From contig CAZVXE010000009.1 of assembly GCA_964630765.1 (NCBI GenBank), forward strand, positions 1-39,532: DNA of 39,532 nucleotides, in the 5' to 3' direction. The DNA is from Methanofastidiosum sp964630765. Lineage in GTDB: Archaea; Methanobacteriota_B; Thermococci; Methanofastidiosales; Methanofastidiosaceae. Under the pieces are notes generated by a model, which was given only the letters and a program-made list of their open reading frames with translations, did not search any database and was not told where the DNA came from. Position 1 is the stretch's first letter, and every line of letters begins with the position of its first letter. Shown here one piece after another: positions 30,548 through 38,571 of the stretch. A program made the translations under genes and the position numbers.

Positions 30548-33332
30548 CTAAGTAGTCCACATCATAGATTTTGACCTTTATATTTTTTTGTCTTTCCGGG
30601 TCCAAGCCTTCATTGTACAGTAGTTCTTTCTCAGACTCCGTAAGATCCCTGAAAGAAGTGTTGTTTATGCGGAAAATCGATCCGTTCTGCAGTATGACTT
30701 CCTCTTGGGTGTACCCATATGAATTTCCAATATAAATGACCCTTGTTCCATAAGGGACGTGGATTTTTAGCATTGTTATATGGCCGTCGCTTGCGTGCAT
30801 GTAATGGTAACCAAAGGCAAGGGCAATGTCGCTGTCCTTGCTTGTGCTTGAGAATCCTTTATCATCGAAGATATCCTTTAGCTCAGGATCATTTGGATCA
30901 AGAATATGATCTAATATGTCAGCTTCATCAAGGCCCCTCCAAAAGACAACACCCTCTTCGTTGATTTTGCTTCCTTCTAGATTGAATATCTTTTTCATTG
31001 TTTCAATCGCTTTCAGTGCACGCTCTATTTGGAGTTTGTAGGATATCCTCTTTAGATAATCTAAGGGGTGCCGTAATATTGTGTTTATGTAATAGGATGT
31101 GGAGGAGTATTCCCAGAGAGCATCCTGCATCTCTTCGGTGAAGTCTTTCCTCTTCTCAGCTGGCACATCGTCCCACCTTTTGGTAGCTGGCCCTACCCTG
31201 AACTCATAGTAGCACCTGCAGTTCGGATGAAGCGGCGGATTGCCAAATGATGTCTCTGAATCAATGTGAATCCATCCCTCTTTTGAGGCCTGAACGCAGC
31301 TGACACATGCAAGGCCGTCTTCAGTAAAAATGAATCTCTTCTCAGTGGCCCCAAGATCCATTGCTGCCCGCTCTGATGCGAAGCTGAATGCTCTCGTTCC
31401 TTCGGTCCTTGCCACCATCCGCCAGTAGTAAGAATCCCTTCTATTGAAATACTCCTCAGATAATCTTTTTCTGACCGTCTGCCAGTTGTAGCCTTTTAGT
31501 ATTTCTTCCTCGATAATACTGAATATGTTCTCCTTTTCCCTTTCCTCCCACTTATCGAAGAAGGGCGAGACGTAAACCTCAAAATACTCCTTCAGGTATT
31601 TCAGTATGTTTGGATTGATATCATCTTTTGAGAATATTTTTGAGTATTTAGAAATTGTATTCAGGTAAGCATGATTAAAAATAAGATGAATATTAGCCCT
31701 AAGCTCGGCATCCAGCTTTAGTGCAACGTCTGATACGGCCGGAATTATTTCATTATCAAGATTGGCCCTATCTTTTGAACTGTTTTCCAGAGTTTGAAGC
31801 AGGCCATACTCATAATCCCTTGAAATATGGAAGAGTGTATCCGCAAGATCATCAAACAATTTGTCTAGCGGATCTTTCTGTTTTTCTATCTGCGGGATGG
31901 ACTCTTTTGGCTTTGTTTCTTTTGTTATGATCGGATTGATTGTGCCATCGTCTTCTATCTCAATCTCAAGACCAGAGCTTCTGTAGATGGCGACTGTTTC
32001 GGCCCTTAGCTTCTGGACCAACGCTGACTCTTTCTTGTCTTCACGCTCTATCTCGTCAAAATCAAAGTACCAGTCCGTTATTCCAAGAGCTGAAAGAAGA
32101 ACAGTGTTTATGGGCTCAGAGATAGTCCTCATCCATGCCTTTGTGGTGTTCGCCATCACGTCTATCTGCAGCATCGGGTTGTTCCCCGCCTTGCCACTCT
32201 CAACTGTGCCTGCAAAGACTGGAGTCACGCCGTAATTTGAGAGGAGCATATCACGATAGTAGCGGTGCCACTCCAGGGCCTGGAGCTTTGAGGGATCAGA
32301 AAGCACATCATGGATCTCTATCTTACCTTTCGAGTTTCCCAAGAATAGATTGAATAGCTTTGAGCCTATGCTTTTTCTTTTTTCGGCCATCGATGCTATT
32401 GCCTGCTCTAGTGATGCAACTTCGTCCTGCGTATAGCCCTCGAAGGCGAATATCTTTGCCAGCGTGCCCTTTTCAAAAGTGTCGCGATTCAGGAGGTCTA
32501 GATTTAGGGCCGCTTCTATCTGATTTATGCATGCCTGGATTATTGGAGTGCCGTATTCATCGGGGAGCCTCCTATTGAAGTGGCCCTCTATTATCTCTCT
32601 CTTGGAGTAGCGCCTTCTTATCCTGCTCCCAGAATAAAGTATGTATGCCGTTTCCCAAAGCTCTATTCTATGTTTGGGGCACTTCCCTTTTGAATCCGAT
32701 AAATATTCTTCATCAAGCAGATTGCAGATGGGGCAGAAGTATGACCAATCAGAATCGCCACGCTTAACCTTCCCAATTAAAAGAGGATTCTCAACATAGA
32801 GCGCTTGGGGCTCCTCCATTATGAAATACTTTCCTCTGTCGTTCTGCCTTATGTAAGAAAGGGATAGATAATAGTCATCGATACAAAGCTCCCATTTGAG
32901 GGCGGATCTTATGATTGAATAAAGATCTATATCTGGATGGGGATTGTCTATGAACTTCTCAAGCTTATTTTTTTGTTCTATATCTGGCCTTAAAATTAGG
33001 CCGCCGCAGTCGCATCTATCTGATTCTGGAGTTTTCTCAAAGGTCTGTCCACACTTGCTGCACTTGGCATTGAAAAGAGGTTTGATCGACCATCCGGCGT
33101 TTGTGACCTCACGCATTATTGCATTGTGGATTGGCTGGACAAGCGGTGAATGATCACAGTATTTCAGGATCTTCTCCTTTGATATTGTTGGGAACTTCGG
33201 CTCGGATGTTTCCTTTAGGTAGAGGTTGCCGTCCTGTCCAACTATAGAAAGCTCCTTCTCCAGTAATGCAACTCTATTTTTAAGGCCAGAAATGACTGTG
33301 CCATATGGATTAATTTTTGCAAGAAAAGACAA
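30525..33332 (-). CDS. Portal - MuF - ADP-ribosyltransferase fusion, 935 aa
   Basis: Residues of about 1-470 are a portal protein (WELCIDDYYLSLSY, EEPQALYVENP, GHFNRRLPDEYGTPIIQA, LSNYGVTPVFAGTVES), with two zinc-knuckle-like inserts (C91/C94/C107/C109 and C200/C203/C218/H221). About 560-715 is a MuF domain (ARTEGTRAFSFASERA, CVSCVQASKEGW, PPLHPNCRCYYEF), usually a minor head protein. About 750-935 is an R-S-E ADP-ribosyltransferase-like domain: VFWRGL (Arg about 798), GFSSTSKD (STS about 826) and YTQEEVIL (Glu about 876). The product would carry an effector injected with the DNA. The start is TTG with no Shine-Dalgarno site, 28 nt after a TATA box. Confidence 0.8.
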   Translation of the reverse strand: MSFLAKINPYGTVISGLKNRVALLEKELSIVGQDGNLYLKETSEPKFPTISKEKILKYCDHSPLVQPIHNAIMREVTNAGWSIKPLFNAKCSKCGQTFEKTPESDRCDCGGLILRPDIEQKNKLEKFIDNPHPDIDLYSIIRSALKWELCIDDYYLSLSYIRQNDRGKYFIMEEPQALYVENPLLIGKVKRGDSDWSYFCPICNLLDEEYLSDSKGKCPKHRIELWETAYILYSGSRIRRRYSKREIIEGHFNRRLPDEYGTPIIQACINQIEAALNLDLLNRDTFEKGTLAKIFAFEGYTQDEVASLEQAIASMAEKRKSIGSKLFNLFLGNSKGKIEIHDVLSDPSKLQALEWHRYYRDMLLSNYGVTPVFAGTVESGKAGNNPMLQIDVMANTTKAWMRTISEPINTVLLSALGITDWYFDFDEIEREDKKESALVQKLRAETVAIYRSSGLEIEIEDDGTINPIITKETKPKESIPQIEKQKDPLDKLFDDLADTLFHISRDYEYGLLQTLENSSKDRANLDNEIIPAVSDVALKLDAELRANIHLIFNHAYLNTISKYSKIFSKDDINPNILKYLKEYFEVYVSPFFDKWEEREKENIFSIIEEEILKGYNWQTVRKRLSEEYFNRRDSYYWRMVARTEGTRAFSFASERAAMDLGATEKRFIFTEDGLACVSCVQASKEGWIHIDSETSFGNPPLHPNCRCYYEFRVGPATKRWDDVPAEKRKDFTEEMQDALWEYSSTSYYINTILRHPLDYLKRISYKLQIERALKAIETMKKIFNLEGSKINEEGVVFWRGLDEADILDHILDPNDPELKDIFDDKGFSSTSKDSDIALAFGYHYMHASDGHITMLKIHVPYGTRVIYIGNSYGYTQEEVILQNGSIFRINNTSFRDLTESEKELLYNEGLDPERQKNIKVKIYDVDYLGDTNIRA
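32986..33002. repeat. Copy of the GGCC palindromic word
   Basis: GGCCTTAAAATTAGGCC, a 17-bp copy lying inside the portal domain, where it encodes GLILRP. Confidence 0.65.
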
Positions 33333-33359
33333 TCAAAGAGTATCTAGACTGGGTAAAGA

Positions 33360-33370
33360 GTTTATATGAA
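33360..33370 (-). promoter_or_regulatory. TATA box of the capsid/tail operon
   Basis: The minus strand reads TTCATATAAAC, 28-38 nt before the TTG start of the portal fusion, in the 115-bp divergent gap shared with the plus-strand HExxH gene. It is the likely promoter of the whole leftward structural operon, since the genes immediately upstream are on the other strand. Confidence 0.5.
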
Positions 33371-33447
33371 TTGTCTATCAATTTGAATAAGCTTAAAAGA
33401 AATAAAAACTTAAACATTGCATTATTGATTATAAAGGGCATGATTGC

Positions 33448-34251
33448 ATGGAACTAGAGCTTATCTCTGAAACAAGAGAGATCCTAAATACGGTAGAGGA
33501 ACTCACAGCAAAGAAATTCAAATTTATCCCTAACAATAAAATAACTTCTAATGCCAAGCTTAAGATGGCTAGAGAGGGCATGGAAAATCACATAGTATAC
33601 TACAAAGAAGGCGTGAATCAAAGAATCAATCACATAATAGCCCATGAGTGTAGTCATATACTTAGAATTTATGAAGCTGCTCCATCCGAGAGGCTTATCC
33701 CTTATTTTTCATCCAAGAACTATGAACATGCATTCGAAGAAAACAGAAAGGATATTAATAATATTTCCAAAATTATAAATGAATCAAAACTTAATCAATT
33801 GATTGAAATGCTCTTCAAAGGTCTGGTAATGCAGCTTACTAATCAGCCTGTTGATCTAAAAATCGAAGAGTGGATCTATAATGAATATCCAGGATTAAGA
33901 GAATTTCAGGAAATCTCTTTTCAATCCCAGCTACAGGAAGCTTTAGGGGGATTGACTGAAGATGTTAAAAAAATAACACCTTCTAAAATCTATGAAGCTT
34001 CACATTCGATGAACTATGCTTATTTTAATGTCCTAGCCAAAAATACAAAATTTGATTTAGACTCTGCCTACGATAATTTTGAATTTGAGGTTAAAGGCAA
34101 ATTACTTATTGAGATTATGGACAAATATGAAAACAACTTAGATGGCGACATTAAAAGAATCAATGATTGGGCCAAAATATTGGATCTTTCTTCGTGGTAT
34201 GAATGGAAAAGATTTGAAGAAGTGCCTTCTAACTACGAGTATATGATTTAA
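33448..34251 (+). CDS. HExxH (IrrE/ImmA-like) putative metallopeptidase, 267 aa
   Basis: IIAHECSHIL carries H66-E67-x2-H70, the zincin signature, after a short N-terminal domain with YYKEGVNQRINH. This arrangement occurs in IrrE/ImmA-type (COG2856-like) peptidases that cleave phage repressors or stress regulators. The rest (about 90-267) is helical with no known motif. It stands against the direction of the late genes and is AT-rich, suggesting an acquired (moron) gene. It could control a repressor or a defence regulator; no cognate XRE repressor is adjacent. Confidence 0.6.
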   Translation: MELELISETREILNTVEELTAKKFKFIPNNKITSNAKLKMAREGMENHIVYYKEGVNQRINHIIAHECSHILRIYEAAPSERLIPYFSSKNYEHAFEENRKDINNISKIINESKLNQLIEMLFKGLVMQLTNQPVDLKIEEWIYNEYPGLREFQEISFQSQLQEALGGLTEDVKKITPSKIYEASHSMNYAYFNVLAKNTKFDLDSAYDNFEFEVKGKLLIEIMDKYENNLDGDIKRINDWAKILDLSSWYEWKRFEEVPSNYEYMI

Positions 34252-34321
34252 TAAGAATTGCTACTAAAAATTTATATAGTATCCCCTTACCAATTAAACA
34301 GATTAAATTTGAGGCCACTCA

Positions 34322-34867
34322 ATGTTAATGAAAAAGAATGTAAGGATTATTATATCAATTATTGCTATTTTATTGCTAAGCGCATGTATATCTAATTCAT
34401 CTGAAAAGCCACCAGCAATAGAGCAAAAAGTGACTGGACATCCCGAAGCTGACCCCGCCCAAGTTGTTTCTAATACTTACTCCCTATTAAAGGATAAAAT
34501 TGACCTTAAGATTGACAAGATCATTTACTCAAAGGAAAACGGGATATGTGTTATTTCTCTTGTCAGCAGTGACTTTTCCCCTCTATCTTCAAATCAGGAT
34601 AGCTACTACAAGGACTGTTGCACGATTGCTAAAGAATTATTTGCCATGAAAGAAATAGATGCGGTTATTTTACCCTATCTTAACGTTTCAAAGGCAGGAG
34701 AAGTTGAGATTGAGGCATCCTATGGAATTCAAAAAGATTCCCCCATACAAAACTACTGGGAAGAAATATTCAGAGTGAAGGATTACAAAAAAACTGTAGA
34801 ATTCTTTTTTACGGACATGAAAACATATGTAACAGAAAACTATAAAATTACAAATAGAACATTATAA
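34322..34867 (+). CDS. Lipoprotein, 181 aa
   Basis: Lys/Arg-containing N-terminus, a hydrophobic run (IIISIIAILLL) and the lipobox LLSAC with Cys22 form a lipoprotein signal peptide. The mature part is alpha/beta with no recognised family (KIDKIIYSKENGICVISLV, YYKDCCTIAKELFAM). GAGG at 34310-34313 lies 8 nt before the ATG, and TTTATATAG near 34270 is a possible TATA box. An infected-cell surface role such as superinfection exclusion is a guess. The plus-strand orientation pairs it with the HExxH gene. Confidence 0.65.
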   Translation: MLMKKNVRIIISIIAILLLSACISNSSEKPPAIEQKVTGHPEADPAQVVSNTYSLLKDKIDLKIDKIIYSKENGICVISLVSSDFSPLSSNQDSYYKDCCTIAKELFAMKEIDAVILPYLNVSKAGEVEIEASYGIQKDSPIQNYWEEIFRVKDYKKTVEFFFTDMKTYVTENYKITNRTL

Positions 34868-34871
34868 AAAA

Positions 34872-35123
34872 TTAAAATAATTTTTCTACCCTTTTGTCCA
34901 TCTCTAACTCTCTTGCCGAGAAGTAGCCCCACTCCTCTGTTGGCCCTAAAACTAGGCCGTAGTATATTATGTCATTTTCTGGCTTCCCGTTTATAATTGA
35001 GCCGCCCGTCTCGTCCTCTACTCTCCTTATTTCAGATACTTCAGTTGCAAACCAGTGCCAGCCTGTTTCGCTCTTCCATGCGGCTATTATCTCGTTACCT
35101 TCAACAAACTTCTTCCCGTTCAT
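34872..35123 (-). CDS. Hypothetical protein, 83 aa
   Basis: I do not recognise this protein. It is beta-rich with several Trp/Tyr (AAWKSETGWHWFATEVSE, DIIYYGLVLGPTEEWGYFS) and could be a small SH3/OB-like domain. It holds a copy of the palindromic word (34942-34958), so it is probably native to the element rather than part of the neighbouring restriction cassette. Confidence 0.55.
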   Translation of the reverse strand: MNGKKFVEGNEIIAAWKSETGWHWFATEVSEIRRVEDETGGSIINGKPENDIIYYGLVLGPTEEWGYFSARELEMDKRVEKLF

Positions 35124-35223
35124 TTCAATAATTGCTGCCGTTTTGTATCACCTGATTTTATTGGGATATAGATGGATTTATACGTTGTCATTACGGAAAG
35201 AGAAAAGAAATAATTTTCCTACT

Positions 35224-35250
35224 TTTTCCACATTTTATATATGTGGAAAA
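35224..35250. promoter_or_regulatory. Perfect 10-bp inverted repeat enclosing a TATA box
   Basis: TTTTCCACAT and ATGTGGAAAA are separated by 7 bp. On the minus strand the centre reads ATATATAAA, a strong TATA box. It lies 100 bp before the start of the 83-aa gene and just after the MvaI-like endonuclease gene. It is either an operator-controlled promoter or a transcription terminator of the restriction cassette. Confidence 0.55.
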
Positions 35251-35272
35251 TGGTTTGAAATAAATAATCAAA

Positions 35273-36058
35273 TCAAGATATGTTTTCAACTTTTTCATAA
35301 AGTTCGGGTAATCTATCCTCTCTCATTCTAAATTTAGTTCCATGATTGTGGCCAGTTCTTGCATCAAAATCAATCAGTATTACCCCGTTTTCAATAGCTT
35401 TAACGAATTTATCAAAATCAAATTTTTCTAATTTCAATATATCTCTGTAATAATAAAACTCTTTGCCTTCTTCTTTTTTCACTTCGGCTTTGACATAAAA
35501 ACAATTTAGAAGTTTTGTACCGGCCGTATGATGCAAATCTTCAAATCCCCAATAAGGTTGGGGATTTAGTTCTACAAGTCCTACTTTTTTCTCAACGTTT
35601 TTCATCCATTGCCCATGTCTATCTGAAACTTTAGTCGAATCAAAAGAGATAACGATCTTCTTTGAATTTCTATCAACCACGACCCCAAATCCCCTATCTG
35701 TTCTTGAAAGTCCATTTATGGTCTGTCTGAAACTCATTTCTTCAGGAGAATATTTGATGCCTGCCTCTTTATGGGGCCATCCATATAAGGGAAGAAGAAT
35801 TGCAGGGACAATTTTTAATGCCCTTGGTGAGGGTTCTGTATGAAAAAGAGTGGTTAGCGAAGAAGAACCTTTTCTTTGGCATTTTAATTCCCATTCTGAA
35901 GCATTGGGTAACGGCAAATTATTTTCTTCGATCCCAAGTAAATCCTCTAGAGTATTACCAACACCACCGGCATTTCCAGGCCTTAAATTCTGTATCCATC
36001 CCATATCTCTTACTTCTATTAATTTTGAAATTAGCTCTTCTTTTGTATAAATTTTCAT
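35273..36058 (-). CDS. MvaI/BcnI-family type II restriction endonuclease, 261 aa
   Basis: The N-terminal half contains the family hallmark: GGVGNTLEDLLGIEENNLP, then ASEWELKCQ with E57-x-K59, the catalytic Glu/Lys of the PD-(D/E)XK core. The length matches MvaI and BcnI (about 240 aa). These monomeric enzymes cut CCWGG or CCSGG, so a CCNGG-type target is likely, but the exact specificity cannot be read. The position of the metal-binding Asp needs an alignment: Asn52 stands five residues before E57. It starts 8 nt after the methyltransferase stop. Confidence 0.85.
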   Translation of the reverse strand: MKIYTKEELISKLIEVRDMGWIQNLRPGNAGGVGNTLEDLLGIEENNLPLPNASEWELKCQRKGSSSLTTLFHTEPSPRALKIVPAILLPLYGWPHKEAGIKYSPEEMSFRQTINGLSRTDRGFGVVVDRNSKKIVISFDSTKVSDRHGQWMKNVEKKVGLVELNPQPYWGFEDLHHTAGTKLLNCFYVKAEVKKEEGKEFYYYRDILKLEKFDFDKFVKAIENGVILIDFDARTGHNHGTKFRMREDRLPELYEKVENIS

Positions 36059-36066
36059 GCAATCAT

Positions 36067-36978
36067 CTATATGTCCTTTTTAGGAGCGGGTTTCCAGAAA
36101 TCAAGCAAATACTCAAAGGTTACTCCCATTGTGATATAATTACTTGGCCACCCAAATATTCCTACTTTATTAACAATATTTGTCCTGTCCCAGATGATAA
36201 TGTTCCTAAGTTCATAATTTCGTTCTCTTAATTCATTTATCAAAGAAACATGAATTGTAATTCTTGAGTTTTCCCACCACATATCTGGCACGTTAATAAC
36301 ACAATGCCCTCTTGGTTTTATTAGGGGTAATATATTCTCAAAAATATCCCCCATTTGAGAGGTATACTCATCAATATCTAGAATGCCCAAATCACGGGAG
36401 TCCTGGGAATATTGCTCGACCTTGCCCAGCTGCTCAGTATTTCTATCTCTTCGAGATTTATTTTTACGGGGTCTGTTTAATAAATTAGCATAGGGTGGTG
36501 AAGTAAATATAAGGGAGATTGTTTCGTCATCAAAATATTTTTCGATATTTCGGGCATCGTCCTGAATTGCTATTTGAGATGTATTGCTAAATAATTTCTC
36601 ATCGGCCAATCGTTTTCCACATAATTTAATATATTCTTCATGGAGATCGAATCCTACAGCATTACGATTTAAGGATTTAGCAGCGACCAGAGTTGTCCCA
36701 CTTCCAACAAAAGGATCAACTACAAGTTCACCCTCGTGTGTAAACAGTTGGATTACTTTTCTAGCTAGAGAAATTGGGAACGTTGCAGGATGGATACTTT
36801 TGTCCCTTATGTCTTCTTTTTCATATGAAAATTGCCAGACACCTATTTGACTTTTAAGCCATTCTTTGGCAGTTAAGCAATTTAATTTATTGGAAGAGCA
36901 TTCACATAGTTTAGTATAGCCTATGTTCAATTTAGATCCATATTCTAGATTTTTTTCCAACATTATCTTGGGCAACAT
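36067..36978 (-). CDS. Type II DNA methyltransferase of the MvaI-like system, 303 aa
   Basis: Motif X-like HPATFPISLARKVIQL (about 63-78) is followed by motif I VDPFVGSGTT (about 87-96) and catalytic TSPPY (159-163), with the recognition region C-terminal. TSPPY points to N4-cytosine methylation, expected for a CCNGG-type partner. The X-I-IV order differs from beta-class enzymes. A TATA box 25 nt before the ATG at 36978 suggests a leaderless methyltransferase-first operon, which would protect the DNA before the endonuclease appears. Confidence 0.85.
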   Translation of the reverse strand: MLPKIMLEKNLEYGSKLNIGYTKLCECSSNKLNCLTAKEWLKSQIGVWQFSYEKEDIRDKSIHPATFPISLARKVIQLFTHEGELVVDPFVGSGTTLVAAKSLNRNAVGFDLHEEYIKLCGKRLADEKLFSNTSQIAIQDDARNIEKYFDDETISLIFTSPPYANLLNRPRKNKSRRDRNTEQLGKVEQYSQDSRDLGILDIDEYTSQMGDIFENILPLIKPRGHCVINVPDMWWENSRITIHVSLINELRERNYELRNIIIWDRTNIVNKVGIFGWPSNYITMGVTFEYLLDFWKPAPKKDI

Positions 36979-37002
36979 TACAAGTTTATGTCATTACTCA
37001 AA

Positions 37003-37010
37003 TTATATAA
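37003..37010 (-). promoter_or_regulatory. TATA box of the MvaI-like restriction operon
   Basis: TTATATAA, 25-32 nt before the methyltransferase ATG at 36976-36978. Its presence right after the small HTH gene suggests the cassette is transcribed on its own. Confidence 0.5.
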
Positions 37011-37036
37011 GTTTAAGTATTGCCCCATTATAATTT

Positions 37037-37207
37037 CTATAAATATTTCCTCTTATAGTACCTAACATTCTCCCTCGCCCAGTCCGGCCCTAATTTTAAG
37101 GCCACATATCTCTCACTGTGCCCTTTCTCTAGATACTCAATGCATTTCCTAATCTGCTGGTCAGTGTATTTGGAGTTTTTTCCAGCCCTAACCTCACCAG
37201 ATATCAA
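37037..37207 (-). CDS. Small HTH-like protein behind the terminase, 56 aa
   Basis: The frame reads KYTDQQIRKCIEYLEKGHSE, then RYVALKLGPDWARENVRYY, the pattern of a short helix-turn-helix. The only usable starts are TTG (37207, or just upstream), overlapping the terminase 3' end. It resembles the N-terminal HTH of small terminases, but lies after, not before, the large subunit. It contains a copy of the palindromic word (37086-37103). A packaging or regulatory role is possible. Confidence 0.5.
   Translation of the reverse strand: MISGEVRAGKNSKYTDQQIRKCIEYLEKGHSERYVALKLGPDWARENVRYYKRKYL
37086..37103. repeat. Copy of the GGCC palindromic word
   Basis: GGCCCTAATTTTAAGGCC, 18 bp, inside the small HTH-like gene, where it encodes VALKLGP. 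Confidence 0.65.
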
Positions 37208-38570
37208 CGAGCGCAACCCCTAATTTTTGTGCCGAGAGATAGGGCCCAAAGCAGCATAGGCTAAGCGCATCTGCAAAGTCAGGCGACTTCTTGTCCTTCT
37301 CCCTCTTCACGATGATCTTTCCCTTTGAATCAAAATCGTATTTAATTGTAGAGAGCTCTGAAACGAGCTTCTTAAAGTTCGGGACTTTCTGGATCTTAAT
37401 CTCGCCCTTCTCAAACAATGATCTAAGATTCCAGTAGGCTTGGGATTTCAAGTTGGCAAACTTTGCCTCTTCTGAAAGCATTAACGGGGACTCCCCTCCC
37501 CTAAATCCTATCACGGGATAGCCCTCTTCTTTTAAATTTGAATAGACCCCTGCCCCTACACCGTTTGAATCTATTACAAGCTTCTCAGGTGAATCGTTGT
37601 CCAGCTTGTTTTTTGCCCAGTTTGTGAGAGGCGATATCTCAAGCTTTGCCATGAACTCTATATCGTAAATATTGAATATTCCCTGGCGAAGTGAGGTCTT
37701 GATGTAGACGCTGTAATCGTCCCCCATCTCGGCAACATCGAATCCAGAATATGTTGGGCCATTTCCTTTTCCTTCTGGATCAACAAGCGCCCTCTCTATC
37801 CAGGAGAGCGGTATAAGTGTGTTCTTGTCTGCAGGAGGGAAGTTCCCCAGCACATGTATCTGAAAGAACGGGCTGTCGCTGCCATAGTCTTCAGCCATCT
37901 GAGATATCCACTGTTTAGACACGCGTGGGCTAAGCCTGCCATCAAGATGGAACGTCTTCCAGTTTGAGCTCTTTGAATGGAAGATGTCGTAGAAGAACCC
38001 CTCTGGTCTTGTGGGATTTCCTATCAAAAGGATTTTGGATGAGTTTAAGCCTTCTTGAGTCTGCGTTCCCTCGATGGCCTCAAATATCTCATCCGGCACA
38101 CCTGATGCCTCATCTACTATGAACATAAGATATGGTGCATGAAATCCTAGCATGTTCTCCTTCTTGTCGCTGGCCCTTCCTATCATTGCCCAGTCGTCGC
38201 CATAGCTACCGTCTGGCCTTATCATTAGGACCTCAGCATCCCTAGGCGGAAGGTATAGAAATGGCCTTAAAATCGGGGCCTTGGAAATATTGGCCCTGAT
38301 CTCCTTCCAGAGTATCCGCTGCACCTGCTGCCAAGTCGGTGCAGTCGTGACAACTATAGATTTTGGCCTTGTGACAAAAAACCATAGCCCCAGTTTTGCA
38401 GCAGTCCAGGTCTTCCCAGGGCCGTTGCCGCTCCTAACAGCTATCCTGTCGTGCTCTGCCACGGCCTCAAAGATAGGCCTCTGCAGATCGTCCGGCTCTT
38501 CGCCAAAGCAGTCAACTGAAAATCTTACAGGATCGTCTATCCAGGATGTGAGAAGTGATTTCATGTCCAT
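37194..38570 (-). CDS. terL: Terminase large subunit, 458 aa
   Basis: ATPase: VRSGNGPGKTWTAAK (Walker A, about 45-59), adenine/TAPTWQQV motif (about 75), LMFIVDEAS (Walker B with catalytic Glu, about 147-154) and LLIGNPTRPEGFF (coupling motif). Nuclease (RNase H-like): FDVAEMGDD (about 278), VIDSNGVGAGV (about 328) and SPDFADAL (about 430). It packages DNA into proheads through the portal. The length is usual for the family. The small subunit is not seen upstream, where a methyltransferase lies instead, ending 1 nt before this start. Confidence 0.92.
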   Translation of the reverse strand: MDMKSLLTSWIDDPVRFSVDCFGEEPDDLQRPIFEAVAEHDRIAVRSGNGPGKTWTAAKLGLWFFVTRPKSIVVTTAPTWQQVQRILWKEIRANISKAPILRPFLYLPPRDAEVLMIRPDGSYGDDWAMIGRASDKKENMLGFHAPYLMFIVDEASGVPDEIFEAIEGTQTQEGLNSSKILLIGNPTRPEGFFYDIFHSKSSNWKTFHLDGRLSPRVSKQWISQMAEDYGSDSPFFQIHVLGNFPPADKNTLIPLSWIERALVDPEGKGNGPTYSGFDVAEMGDDYSVYIKTSLRQGIFNIYDIEFMAKLEISPLTNWAKNKLDNDSPEKLVIDSNGVGAGVYSNLKEEGYPVIGFRGGESPLMLSEEAKFANLKSQAYWNLRSLFEKGEIKIQKVPNFKKLVSELSTIKYDFDSKGKIIVKREKDKKSPDFADALSLCCFGPYLSAQKLGVALVDIW

Positions 38571-38571
38571 T

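Noticed and set aside
31721..32578. Several plus-strand frames of 60-82 aa opposite the portal gene
   Set aside because: Antisense shadows of a well-supported portal-MuF gene with Cys/Pro/Leu-rich composition typical of reverse-frame translation.
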